A stretch of DNA of 64,000 nucleotides, taken from Firmicutes bacterium UBA3553 (GTDB taxonomy: Bacteria > Bacillota > Clostridia > Tissierellales > Sedimentibacteraceae). Below the pieces are notes generated by a model. The model saw nothing but the letters and a program-made list of their open reading frames with translations. It did no database searches and was not told where the DNA came from. Location of the stretch: assembly GCA_002381185.1 (NCBI GenBank), contig DFOA01000033.1, positions 115,383-179,382 of the forward strand, read 5' to 3'. Made by a program: the position numbers and the translations under genes. Shown here in pieces: positions 57,115-64,000 of the stretch; positions within the stretch are counted from its first letter, which is position 1, and the number at the start of each line of letters is the position of its first letter.

Positions 57115-58017
57115 ATGGAGTTAAAAAATTTCGAAGAATTAATTGAAAGAATTCAAAACAGAAACTCTCTGGCCAGGGTTGCCGTTGCAGCTGCTCATGA
57201 TGAACATACATTGGAAGCTGTATTTAAGGCAAGCAAAGATAAAATTGTTATACCTGTATTGGTTGGAGATAAAGACAAAATAAAAAATATACTTGACGAA
57301 TTAAAGATTCAATTTGATGAAAACAATATAATTCATACGGAAAGTGATACAGAAGCTGCTGAGAAATCAGTTGAATTAATAAATGAAGGCAAGGCTGATT
57401 TCATTATGAAGGGTAAGCTGCAGACTGCGGATTTACTAAAGGCCGTAGTAAACAAAGAAAAGGGTCTTAGAACCGGTAGGGTAATGTCCCATGTTGCAAT
57501 ACTGCAGGTGCCCTCTTATCACAAGCTTATAGCAGTTACGGACGGCGGCATGATGATGTATCCGAACGCGGAAGAAAAAATGCAGATAATTGAAAATGCC
57601 GTTGGTGTATTTTTAGCAATGGGATACGAAAAGCCCAAGGTGGCTGTGCTGGCTTCGGTAGAAACGGTAAATCCTAAAATGCCGGAAACTGTGGATGCAG
57701 ACTTGCTTAAGAAAATGAACTTATCCGGTGAGATAAAGGATTGCATTGTTGAAGGACCTATTTCCTATGATCTGACTATGAATAAGGAGTCGGCAGAAAT
57801 AAAAGGCTTCAAAAGTGAAGTAACAGGAGAAGCAGATATATTAATAGCTCCAAATATTACAACAGGAAATATTCTAAGCAAGGCACTGATTGAGTCAGCA
57901 GGCGGAAAAATGGCAGGAATGATTGTGGGAGCAAAAGTTCCTATCGTCTTAACTTCAAGAGGAGCAACGTCTGAAGAAAAATACTTATCATTGGTTTTAT
58001 CGGCATCAGCCGTATAA
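57115..58017 (+). CDS. ptb: Phosphate butyryltransferase-like acyltransferase
   Basis: A 300-residue PTA/PTB-family enzyme, started at the ATG just after AGGAGG; an earlier in-frame ATG coincides with the predicted transcription start. Family blocks: RVAVAAAHDEHTLEAVFKA, ADFIMKGKLQTADLLKAVVN, TGRVMSHVAILQVPSYHKLIAVTDGGMMMYPNAEEK and EADILIAPNITTGNIL. It exchanges CoA of an acyl-CoA for phosphate, giving acyl-phosphate. Next to iorAB and buk, the substrate is probably an aryl- or branched-chain acyl-CoA made by the oxidoreductase rather than butyryl-CoA itself. First gene of the sigma-54 operon. Confidence 0.92.
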   Translation: MELKNFEELIERIQNRNSLARVAVAAAHDEHTLEAVFKASKDKIVIPVLVGDKDKIKNILDELKIQFDENNIIHTESDTEAAEKSVELINEGKADFIMKGKLQTADLLKAVVNKEKGLRTGRVMSHVAILQVPSYHKLIAVTDGGMMMYPNAEEKMQIIENAVGVFLAMGYEKPKVAVLASVETVNPKMPETVDADLLKKMNLSGEIKDCIVEGPISYDLTMNKESAEIKGFKSEVTGEADILIAPNITTGNILSKALIESAGGKMAGMIVGAKVPIVLTSRGATSEEKYLSLVLSASAV

Positions 58018-58034
58018 ATGAATAGGAGGAAGAT

Positions 58035-59819
58035 ATGAAAAAATTAATGACAGGAAATGAAGCAATAGCTCGCGGAGCGTATGAAGCAGGTGTAAGATAC
58101 GCTTCGGCATATCCGGGAACACCAAGTACTGAAATATTAGAAAATATTGCATTATATAAAGATGATATGACAGCAGAATGGGCAACTAATGAAAAGGTAG
58201 CGTTTGAAGCTGTTGTGGGGGCATCAATGGCAGGAGCAAGAGCCATAGCTTCAATGAAGCATGTTGGAGTAAATGTTGCGGCGGATCCTTTGTTTACAGT
58301 TGCATATACAGGGGTATACGGAGGATTAGTATTAGTTTCGGCAGATGAACCGGGACAGCATTCTTCACAAAATGAACAGGATAACAGAAACTATGCAAAG
58401 GCTGCAAAAATTCCAATGCTGGAGCCGGCAAACAGCCAGGAATCAAAAGATATGACAAAACTGGCATTTGAAATCAGCGAAAAGTACGATACACCGGTTA
58501 TGATTCGTATGACTACAAGAGTATGCCACTCTAAAGCCATTGTTGAATGTCAGGAAAGAGAAGAAAGAGAAATTATACCATATAAAAAGGATATTAATAA
58601 ATTTGTAACAGTACCTGCCATAGCGAGAAAGTTAAGAGTCAAGGTTGAAGAAAGACAAAAGAAATTATTGGAATTTTCCAACACGACTGAATTAAACTTT
58701 ATTGAATGGAATGATACTGAGGTTGGAGTAATAACATCAGGTGTATGCTACAGCTATGCAAAAGAAGTGTTCGGTGATTCTGTTTCTTATTTGAAATTAG
58801 GATTTACTCAGCCTTTGCCTGCAGAAAAAATAAAGGAATTTTGTTCTAAAGTAAAGAAGGTATATGTTATAGAAGAAAATGATCCATATATTGAGGAGCA
58901 AGTAAAAGTATTAGGATTTGATTGCCTGGGAAATGGGGTATTTCCGCCTTACGGTGAAATGCTGCCTGAAGTTATCAGAAATGTGGTGTTCGGCGAAGCA
59001 ATGCCTACTGTAAATTATGATGAAAAAGAAGTTGTGGCAAGACCTCCGGTACTTTGCGCCGGATGTCCTCACAGAGGATTCTATTATGAGCTGGGAAAAA
59101 GAAAAAATGTAATGGTTTCAGGAGATATCGGATGTTATTCATTAGCTTTCGCGGAACCTTACAATGCAACGGATCAAAATATTTGTATGGGCGCAAGCAT
59201 AAGTGTCGGACATGGAGCTCAAAAAGTATTTGATATGGTTGAAAACAATAAGATGAGAGTTGTTTCATGTCTGGGCGATTCAACATTCTTTCATACGGGT
59301 ATAAATTCTCTGATAAATGTTGCTTACAACAAGAGCAATACTGTAAATGTAATATTGGACAACCGTATTACAGGTATGACAGGTCATCAGGAAAATCCGG
59401 GTTCGGGCTATACATTGCAGGGAGAGAAGACAGATGATTTAAACATTGAAGCAATAGTGAGAGCTTTAGGCTTTAAAAATGTTGTTGTGATTAATCCGAA
59501 TGATTTGGCTGCTGTAAAGCATGCTCTTGATTGGGCGCTGAGCCTGGATGAACCATCAGTAATTATTACAAGATGGCCATGCGCATTAAAGAAATTCTCG
59601 CCTGAGGATAAGGAAGAATTCAAGGGAGCATTTACAGAAAAATTTAGTGTCAACAGGGATAAATGCATTGGATGTAAAGCATGTATAAGAACAGGATGTC
59701 CTGCAATTTCATTTGACAAGGAAGCTAAAAAATCAATAATTGATTACAATGCGTGCGTAGGATGTACCGTATGTTCTCAAGTATGTCCTGTAAAGGCAAT
59801 AGGAAAGGTGGAAGCGTAA
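58035..59819 (+). CDS. iorA: Indolepyruvate:ferredoxin oxidoreductase, alpha subunit
   Basis: A 594-residue IorA. The N-terminal pyrimidine-binding part begins MTGNEAIARGAYEAGVRYASAYPGTPSTEILENIA. The TPP pyrophosphate domain (about 330-500) has GDIGCYSLAFAEPYNATDQNICMGASISVGHGA and GDSTFFHTGINSLINVAYN. Two [4Fe-4S] motifs close the protein: CIGCKACIRTGC and CVGCTVCSQVCP. With IorB it oxidatively decarboxylates aryl 2-oxoacids from Phe, Tyr or Trp (some also branched-chain ones) to acyl-CoA, reducing ferredoxin. iorB follows immediately. Confidence 0.97.
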   Translation: MKKLMTGNEAIARGAYEAGVRYASAYPGTPSTEILENIALYKDDMTAEWATNEKVAFEAVVGASMAGARAIASMKHVGVNVAADPLFTVAYTGVYGGLVLVSADEPGQHSSQNEQDNRNYAKAAKIPMLEPANSQESKDMTKLAFEISEKYDTPVMIRMTTRVCHSKAIVECQEREEREIIPYKKDINKFVTVPAIARKLRVKVEERQKKLLEFSNTTELNFIEWNDTEVGVITSGVCYSYAKEVFGDSVSYLKLGFTQPLPAEKIKEFCSKVKKVYVIEENDPYIEEQVKVLGFDCLGNGVFPPYGEMLPEVIRNVVFGEAMPTVNYDEKEVVARPPVLCAGCPHRGFYYELGKRKNVMVSGDIGCYSLAFAEPYNATDQNICMGASISVGHGAQKVFDMVENNKMRVVSCLGDSTFFHTGINSLINVAYNKSNTVNVILDNRITGMTGHQENPGSGYTLQGEKTDDLNIEAIVRALGFKNVVVINPNDLAAVKHALDWALSLDEPSVIITRWPCALKKFSPEDKEEFKGAFTEKFSVNRDKCIGCKACIRTGCPAISFDKEAKKSIIDYNACVGCTVCSQVCPVKAIGKVEA

Positions 59820-60389
59820 ATGACAAAGAGTATTTTATTGGTTGGAGTAGGCGGACAAGGAACGATACTTGCCAGCAAGCTGTTAACAACAGGCTTAATG
59901 GAAGCGGGATATGACGTTAAGATGAGTGAAATCCACGGAATGAGCCAAAGAGGAGGCTCGGTTTCATCGCAGGTAAGATATGGAGAAAAGGTGGAATCCC
60001 CTGTTATAGAGCTGGGCGGTGCTGATATATTGGTTTCATTTGAAAAAATGGAAGCTCTGAGATATTTAAATTATCTCAAACCTGATGGAAAGGTTGTTGT
60101 TAATGACTTTGAAATAGGTTCAATGCCTATACTTTCAGGCAAAGCGGATTACCCTTCAAATGCTGTTGAAATTTTGCAGAGCAAGGCTAAAACAATTGTC
60201 ATTGATGCTGCCGGTGAAGCAGAAAAATTGGGGAATCCAAAGGTTATGAACATTATCCTCCTTGGAACCATCATAAAGGCAATGGGTTTGGAAGAAATAG
60301 ATTGGGAAAAAATCGTAAAAGAAAATATCAAGGAAAGCTTAGTTGAAATAAATTTAAAAGCTTTGGATAAAGGAATTAATTTAGTTTAA
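59820..60389 (+). CDS. iorB: Indolepyruvate:ferredoxin oxidoreductase, beta subunit
   Basis: A 189-residue gamma-domain protein: SILLVGVGGQGTILASKLLTTGLMEAGYDVKMSEIHGMSQRGGSVSSQVRYG is the family signature, with the G-x-G-G-Q-G loop and S-Q-R-G-G. It completes the IorAB heterodimer. It begins directly after the iorA stop with AGGTGG inside iorA as ribosome site. A small hairpin (CAGGAG-TTAAT-CTCCTG, 60402-60418) lies in the gap to the next gene. Confidence 0.97.
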   Translation: MTKSILLVGVGGQGTILASKLLTTGLMEAGYDVKMSEIHGMSQRGGSVSSQVRYGEKVESPVIELGGADILVSFEKMEALRYLNYLKPDGKVVVNDFEIGSMPILSGKADYPSNAVEILQSKAKTIVIDAAGEAEKLGNPKVMNIILLGTIIKAMGLEEIDWEKIVKENIKESLVEINLKALDKGINLV

Positions 60390-60438
60390 TCAAAAAATGT
60401 TCAGGAGTTAATCTCCTGGACATACTAAAGGAGTCAGT

Positions 60439-61095
60439 ATGAAAAAAGGAGATTACATTTGGGGGGCAGCATTGCTGTCTTGGGTTTTAGTATTAGTTGT
60501 TCCACAAACAAGAGAAGCATTCATGTCATTTACCGGTGCACATCCCTATATAGGCGGATTTATTAAATTTATTATTTTGGCAACAATGGGTGATTTGTTG
60601 GGTATCAGGCTGATAAAAGGAGACTATGTCATACCCGGAGGTATTATATTAAAGGCATTGGTATGGGGAGTGATAGGCATGATGTCTACTCTTATGTTTA
60701 CATTGTACATGGGGGGAGCAAATGCTGCTCAGAATGCAGGATTGCTTCCATTTGTGGGAATTGGTATTGCGCAGGCGTTCTTTGGAAGTGCGGTAATGAA
60801 CCTTACATTCGGACCTATGATGATGTTTTTTCACAGAATTATGGATTTATGGATTGATTCATCATACGAAAAAAAAGGGAAGGTATCATTGAGCGTCCTG
60901 GTTGATAAAATAGACTGGCATTCTCTTGTGGAATTCAGCTGGGCAAAGACATGCCTGTTCTTCTGGATACCTGCGCACACCATCGTATTTATGCTGCCGC
61001 CTCAGTACAGAGTCTTAGTTTCTGCATTCTTATCTATTGCTCTGGGGTTACTGCTGGCATTTGCGAAGAAGGGAAAGGCTGTAAAATCTAGTTAA
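60439..61095 (+). CDS. Mpv17/PMP22-like integral membrane protein
   Basis: A 218-residue protein with five to six hydrophobic segments. Several blocks recall the eukaryotic Mpv17/PMP22 family in the right order: LATMGDLLGIRLIKGDY (compare G-D-x-x-x-Q), FGPMMMFFHRIMDLWID (compare G-P-x-x-H-x-W-Y-x-x-L-D), and FWIPAHTIVFMLPPQYRVLVSAFLSIALG (compare W-P-x-x-Q-x-x-N-F-x-x-V-P-x-x-Y-R). Mpv17 proteins form small channels in organelle membranes. Its place between iorB and buk, 49 bases and 13 bases away, suggests a role in moving the substrate or acid product across the membrane. Homology is judged by eye, so treat the family call as tentative. Confidence 0.6.
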   Translation: MKKGDYIWGAALLSWVLVLVVPQTREAFMSFTGAHPYIGGFIKFIILATMGDLLGIRLIKGDYVIPGGIILKALVWGVIGMMSTLMFTLYMGGANAAQNAGLLPFVGIGIAQAFFGSAVMNLTFGPMMMFFHRIMDLWIDSSYEKKGKVSLSVLVDKIDWHSLVEFSWAKTCLFFWIPAHTIVFMLPPQYRVLVSAFLSIALGLLLAFAKKGKAVKSS

Positions 61096-61108
61096 TAAGG
61101 AGAACATC

Positions 61109-62176
61109 ATGGGATTTAAAATATTAGCAATAAATCCTGGCTCAACTTCAACAAAGATAGCTTTGTACGAAGATGAGAAGGAACTATTAGTAAATACATT
61201 GGACCACCCGATTGAGGAAATTGAAAAGTATGAAAAAATTGTGGACCAATTTGAAATGAGAAAAAATATTGTTCTTTCTTTCTTAAAGGACAGCGGTTAT
61301 GAGCCGGATATGCTTGATGCTGTTGTGGGAAGAGGAGGAATGCTGCCTCCTGTTAAAGCGGGAGCTTACAGGGTAAATGATTTAATGGTTGACAGGCTGA
61401 AAAACAGGCCATTAATTGAACATGCATCAAATCTTGGCGCAATTATAGCATATGAGATTGCAAATTTGATTGACAAACCCGCTTTTATCTATGATTCAGT
61501 CAAGGTGGATGAATTAAATCCGATTGCCCGCATATCAGGTATGCCTGCCATACCCAGAGTCAGCACCTCTCATGTATTGAATTCAAGAGCCATGGCAATA
61601 AAGGCTGCACGCAAGTACAACAGAAAACTTGAAGAGATGAATTTCGTGGTCGCACATATGGGAGGCGGCATATCTCTCAGCGTATATGAAAAAGGAAGGC
61701 TCACAGACATCATATCTGATGATGAAGGACCATTTTCACCGGAAAGGTCCGGCAGGGTCCATTGCAGAGAGCTTATCAACCTTTGCTTTTCAGGCAAATA
61801 CGACAAAAAAGAGGTCGTTAAGATGCTGAGCGGAAACGGCGGTCTAAAAGGATATCTGGGAACTGTGGATGCAAGAGAAGTTCAAAAAATGATTGAAGAC
61901 GGAAATGAAGAAGCCGGACTCATATATGAGGCAATGGCATATCAAATAGCAAAGGGAATAGGTGAGCTTGCCACTGTTGTTAAAGGCAGGGTTGATGCGA
62001 TTATTTTAACCGGAGGCATCGCTTATTCAAAAATGATAACAGACTGGATTTCGGAAAGAGTGGAATTCATTGCACCGGTTGAGATTATGGCAGGTGAAAA
62101 TGAAATGGAATCTCTTGCGCTTGGAGCTTTAAGGGTTTTAAGAAAACAAGAGGCTGCAAGAGATTATGTTGAATAG
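61109..62176 (+). CDS. buk: Butyrate kinase-like carboxylate kinase
   Basis: A 355-residue ASKHA-fold kinase of usual length. ATP-site blocks: ILAINPGSTSTKIALYEDEKEL, AVVGRGGMLPPVKAGAYRVND, FVVAHMGGGISLSVYEKGRLTDIISDDEGPFSPERSGRV and AIILTGGIAYSKMI. It transfers phosphate from an acyl-phosphate to ADP, giving the free acid and ATP. With Ptb and IorAB it forms the energy-saving end of 2-oxoacid fermentation. Starts 13 bases after the Mpv17-like gene. Confidence 0.95.
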   Translation: MGFKILAINPGSTSTKIALYEDEKELLVNTLDHPIEEIEKYEKIVDQFEMRKNIVLSFLKDSGYEPDMLDAVVGRGGMLPPVKAGAYRVNDLMVDRLKNRPLIEHASNLGAIIAYEIANLIDKPAFIYDSVKVDELNPIARISGMPAIPRVSTSHVLNSRAMAIKAARKYNRKLEEMNFVVAHMGGGISLSVYEKGRLTDIISDDEGPFSPERSGRVHCRELINLCFSGKYDKKEVVKMLSGNGGLKGYLGTVDAREVQKMIEDGNEEAGLIYEAMAYQIAKGIGELATVVKGRVDAIILTGGIAYSKMITDWISERVEFIAPVEIMAGENEMESLALGALRVLRKQEAARDYVE

Positions 62177-62241
62177 AAATACGGTTATTTAGGTATTATT
62201 AGGATAGTATTTTAAATAAAATGACATCAAGGAGATAAAAG

Positions 62242-63714
62242 ATGACTAAAAATAATAAACAATCTATTAAGATTGAAAAGACAAAGTTAATTTTAACGTT
62301 ACTCAGTTTTGGAGTAATGCTGCTGTTTTCAGTATTGCCTCCCGTGGAACCGATTACACCCATGGGCATGAAAGTTGTCGGCGTTTTTATAGGAACTGTC
62401 TTGCTATTATCACTGGTTGATACAGTATGGCCAAGCTTGTTATGTATTCCGTTATTTGCATTAACAGGGGTCATGACTTTAAATGAAGCTATCATCGGTT
62501 CATTAGGTTCATGGATTACGGCATTTGTAATAATGAGCTTCATTTTAACTTACGCTTTAAATTCAACAGGATTTACCGCAAGATTAACGGCATATTTTAT
62601 GAGCAGAAAATTTGTTAATAAAAGTCCGTGGATATTTACTGTTTCATTAATATCACTGGGCATGATTGTGGGATGGTTTTTAGATCCTGTACCTACCGTA
62701 GCCTTCTTCATGGGATTTTCCAATAAAATATTTAAAGAACTGGGATATAAAACAACAGACAGATATCCTCACATGGTTACTATGGCGCTGGCTTTTACAA
62801 TCAATATAGCAGGCGGTATGACTCCTATTTCACATCCTCTTGCAATATTGGGAATGGGTATCTATCAGAGTACAGTGGGCGAATCTATAAGCTTATTTAC
62901 GTACATGCTTTATGCGGTACCTGTGGGTTTGCTGATTTATACAGCAATGCTGCTTGTGCTAAGAATTTTCTTCAAACCTGATTTAAGCAAATTTGAAAGC
63001 TTTGACATTAAAAAAGTTTTAGAAGAAGTAAAACCAATGGGACTTAAAGAAAAAATCACTGTGGTAACATTCTTTACAGTTGTTCTTTTATGGGTATTGC
63101 CGGGAATTTTAACAATTGTAAGCCCCGGTTCACCTATTGCAGCATTCCTTAATAAATTAGGTGCTACATTCCCTGCAATAGTAGCGGTGGTATTCCTGGC
63201 ACTGATTGAAGTAGACAACGAACCGGTATTGGATTTAAAGGTTGCTTTTTCAAAAGGTATGTCATGGGGCGTTATATTTCTTGTAGGAGCTGCAGTACTG
63301 TTAGGAGGAGCAGTTACTAAAGAAGGAGTCGGATTAAATCAGTTTATAGTTCAGAACATTGTTCCTATAACACAGTCGCTTCCAACTTTTATGACAGTAA
63401 TTGTGATAGTCGGACTTACAAGCTTAATGACAAACTTCACATCTAATGTTACAACTATTACTCTTATGACAAGCGTCGGTTTATCAATAGCAATGGGAAG
63501 TGGAGGATTAAGTCCTTTCGGTATCGCTCTGGCAACTACAATAACAGGTGCTCTTGCTTATATGGTACCGGCATCCTTTGCATCCATAGCGGTATTGTAC
63601 GGAGAAGAATATTCCGACGGAAATACAATATTTAAATATGGCGCAATAGTTGTTTTAATTACAACATTGGTAGTTTCCCTCATCGGGTATCCGTTATCCT
63701 TGCTATTGCAATAA
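62242..63714 (+). CDS. SLC13/DASS-family carboxylate:Na+ symporter
   Basis: A 490-residue protein with about 11-12 membrane segments. Typical DASS features: a first half with LGSWITAFVIMSFILTYALNSTGFTARLTAYFM, a hairpin with MTPISHPLAILGMG, and in the second half LMTNFTSNVTTITLM, which sits where the S-N-T carboxylate/sodium motif occurs (S-N-V here). It probably imports or exports a carboxylate connected with the Ior pathway. It follows buk by 65 bases with AAGGAG upstream, and a strong terminator closes the operon. Sequence does not identify the solute. Confidence 0.87.
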   Translation: MTKNNKQSIKIEKTKLILTLLSFGVMLLFSVLPPVEPITPMGMKVVGVFIGTVLLLSLVDTVWPSLLCIPLFALTGVMTLNEAIIGSLGSWITAFVIMSFILTYALNSTGFTARLTAYFMSRKFVNKSPWIFTVSLISLGMIVGWFLDPVPTVAFFMGFSNKIFKELGYKTTDRYPHMVTMALAFTINIAGGMTPISHPLAILGMGIYQSTVGESISLFTYMLYAVPVGLLIYTAMLLVLRIFFKPDLSKFESFDIKKVLEEVKPMGLKEKITVVTFFTVVLLWVLPGILTIVSPGSPIAAFLNKLGATFPAIVAVVFLALIEVDNEPVLDLKVAFSKGMSWGVIFLVGAAVLLGGAVTKEGVGLNQFIVQNIVPITQSLPTFMTVIVIVGLTSLMTNFTSNVTTITLMTSVGLSIAMGSGGLSPFGIALATTITGALAYMVPASFASIAVLYGEEYSDGNTIFKYGAIVVLITTLVVSLIGYPLSLLLQ

Positions 63715-63758
63715 CAATACCTACTACATGAAAAGTGGTTGAATATTAGTTGAATAAT

Positions 63759-63786
63759 AAAAATGGCGCTGAAATGCGCCATTTTT
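63759..63786. terminator. Strong terminator between convergent genes
   Basis: AAAAATGGCGC-TGAAAT-GCGCCATTTTT; the flanks TTGAATAAT and ATTATTCAA extend the stem. A second hairpin, AACAATTG-GTTTAT-CAATTGTT, lies at 63795-63816. It serves the symporter gene (+) and the LysM gene (-). Confidence 0.9.
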
Positions 63787-63830
63787 GATTATTCAACAAT
63801 TGGTTTATCAATTGTTCAGCAACTGTTTTT

Positions 63831-64000
63831 CTACACCATTCTGGCAATTATTATTTTGCTGCCAGGAGTCAATACATTGTCTGGTGGAAGGTCATTTAAT
63901 TCCTTCAGGTAATTAATTGACAGATTATAGTTTTTAGCAATATCCCATACGGTTTCCCCCGGCTGTACTACTCTGAATACCAGGCTAGGCATTTTGCTTC
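63831..64000 (-). CDS. C-terminal LysM domain of a protein continuing beyond the window
   Basis: The last 55-odd codons of a minus-strand gene, ending TAG at 63833-63831. The reading is SKMPSLVFRVVQPGETVWDIA, then KNYNLSINYLKELNDL and VLTPGSKIIIARMV. This is a complete LysM fold (V-Q-P-G-E-T-V-W-D-I-A ... G-S-K-I-I-I), which binds peptidoglycan. A LysM at the very C-terminus after a P-S-x-x-x-R-x-V-Q linker is seen in DUF3794/SipL-type spore-coat proteins, a possible identity that the missing part would settle. Confidence 0.75.
   Translation of the reverse strand, partial: SKMPSLVFRVVQPGETVWDIAKNYNLSINYLKELNDLPPDNVLTPGSKIIIARMV

Overview
The window comes from an AT-rich, anaerobic, spore-forming Firmicute of the Clostridia/Tissierellia kind that ferments amino acids. 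The evidence is strong AGGAGG-type ribosome sites, the yybS-gdpP-rplI-dnaB gene order, a yyaC-type germination-protease relative, a flavodiiron protein, an indolepyruvate:ferredoxin oxidoreductase operon ending in butyrate kinase, and three sigma-54 activators. Sedimentibacter-like bacteria would fit, but the sequence alone does not fix the genus. There are no rRNA or tRNA genes, CRISPR arrays, insertion sequences or phage genes.

Layout. 1-443: start of a PstS-like phosphate-binding lipoprotein (minus strand, runs off the left edge). 661-2740: FNR-like regulator and flavodiiron protein FprA, with a class-II-positioned palindrome between them. 2866-9207: a sigma-54 locus with an activator, a beta-lactamase-fold pseudoenzyme, a -24/-12 promoter, an APC permease, a D-aminoacylase-like amidohydrolase and a catalytically intact cytosolic serine hydrolase. 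9574-12335: a membrane ORF, an EAL phosphodiesterase and a large orphan HTH protein. 12422-16970: a 33-residue membrane peptide and a molybdenum locus (molybdopterin-binding protein, modABC, ModE-like repressor) with two ModE-type operators. 17033-24767: NudC, two metallo-beta-lactamase-fold proteins, an alpha/beta hydrolase, DUF1904, and a DUF2975-XRE-DUF4173 operon. 24928-27321: SigV/RsiV-like pair, then macrodomain and PC4-like genes. 27388-36501: second APC permease, YbaN-like protein, two flavinylated lipoproteins, a two-component system whose kinase is frameshifted, and HflKC. 36906-46657: spore or cell-wall protein, old-yellow-enzyme relative, arginase, HD phosphohydrolase, YczE-like, DUF975, YyaC and an S41 protease. 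46747-50060: cysteine desulfidase-type enzyme facing a sigma-54 activator. 50132-54911: yybS-gdpP-rplI-dnaB. 55075-63714: PrpR-type sigma-54 activator and the ptb-iorA-iorB-(Mpv17-like)-buk-transporter operon. 63831-64000: 3' end of a LysM protein.

How the parts work together. Three of the pathways carry their own enhancer-binding protein next to a matching -24/-12 promoter with GG-N10-GC spacing (5547, 48050 minus, 57064). This suggests sigma-54 governs substrate-induced amino-acid or peptide catabolism here. Ior, Ptb and Buk together would turn an aryl- or branched-chain 2-oxoacid into a carboxylic acid plus ATP and reduced ferredoxin. Molybdate uptake and a molybdopterin-binding protein appear to be co-repressed by ModE. 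The most unusual items are the paired active and dead beta-lactamase-like proteins in the 2.9-9.2 kb locus, and the Mpv17-like membrane protein inside the Ior/Ptb/Buk operon.
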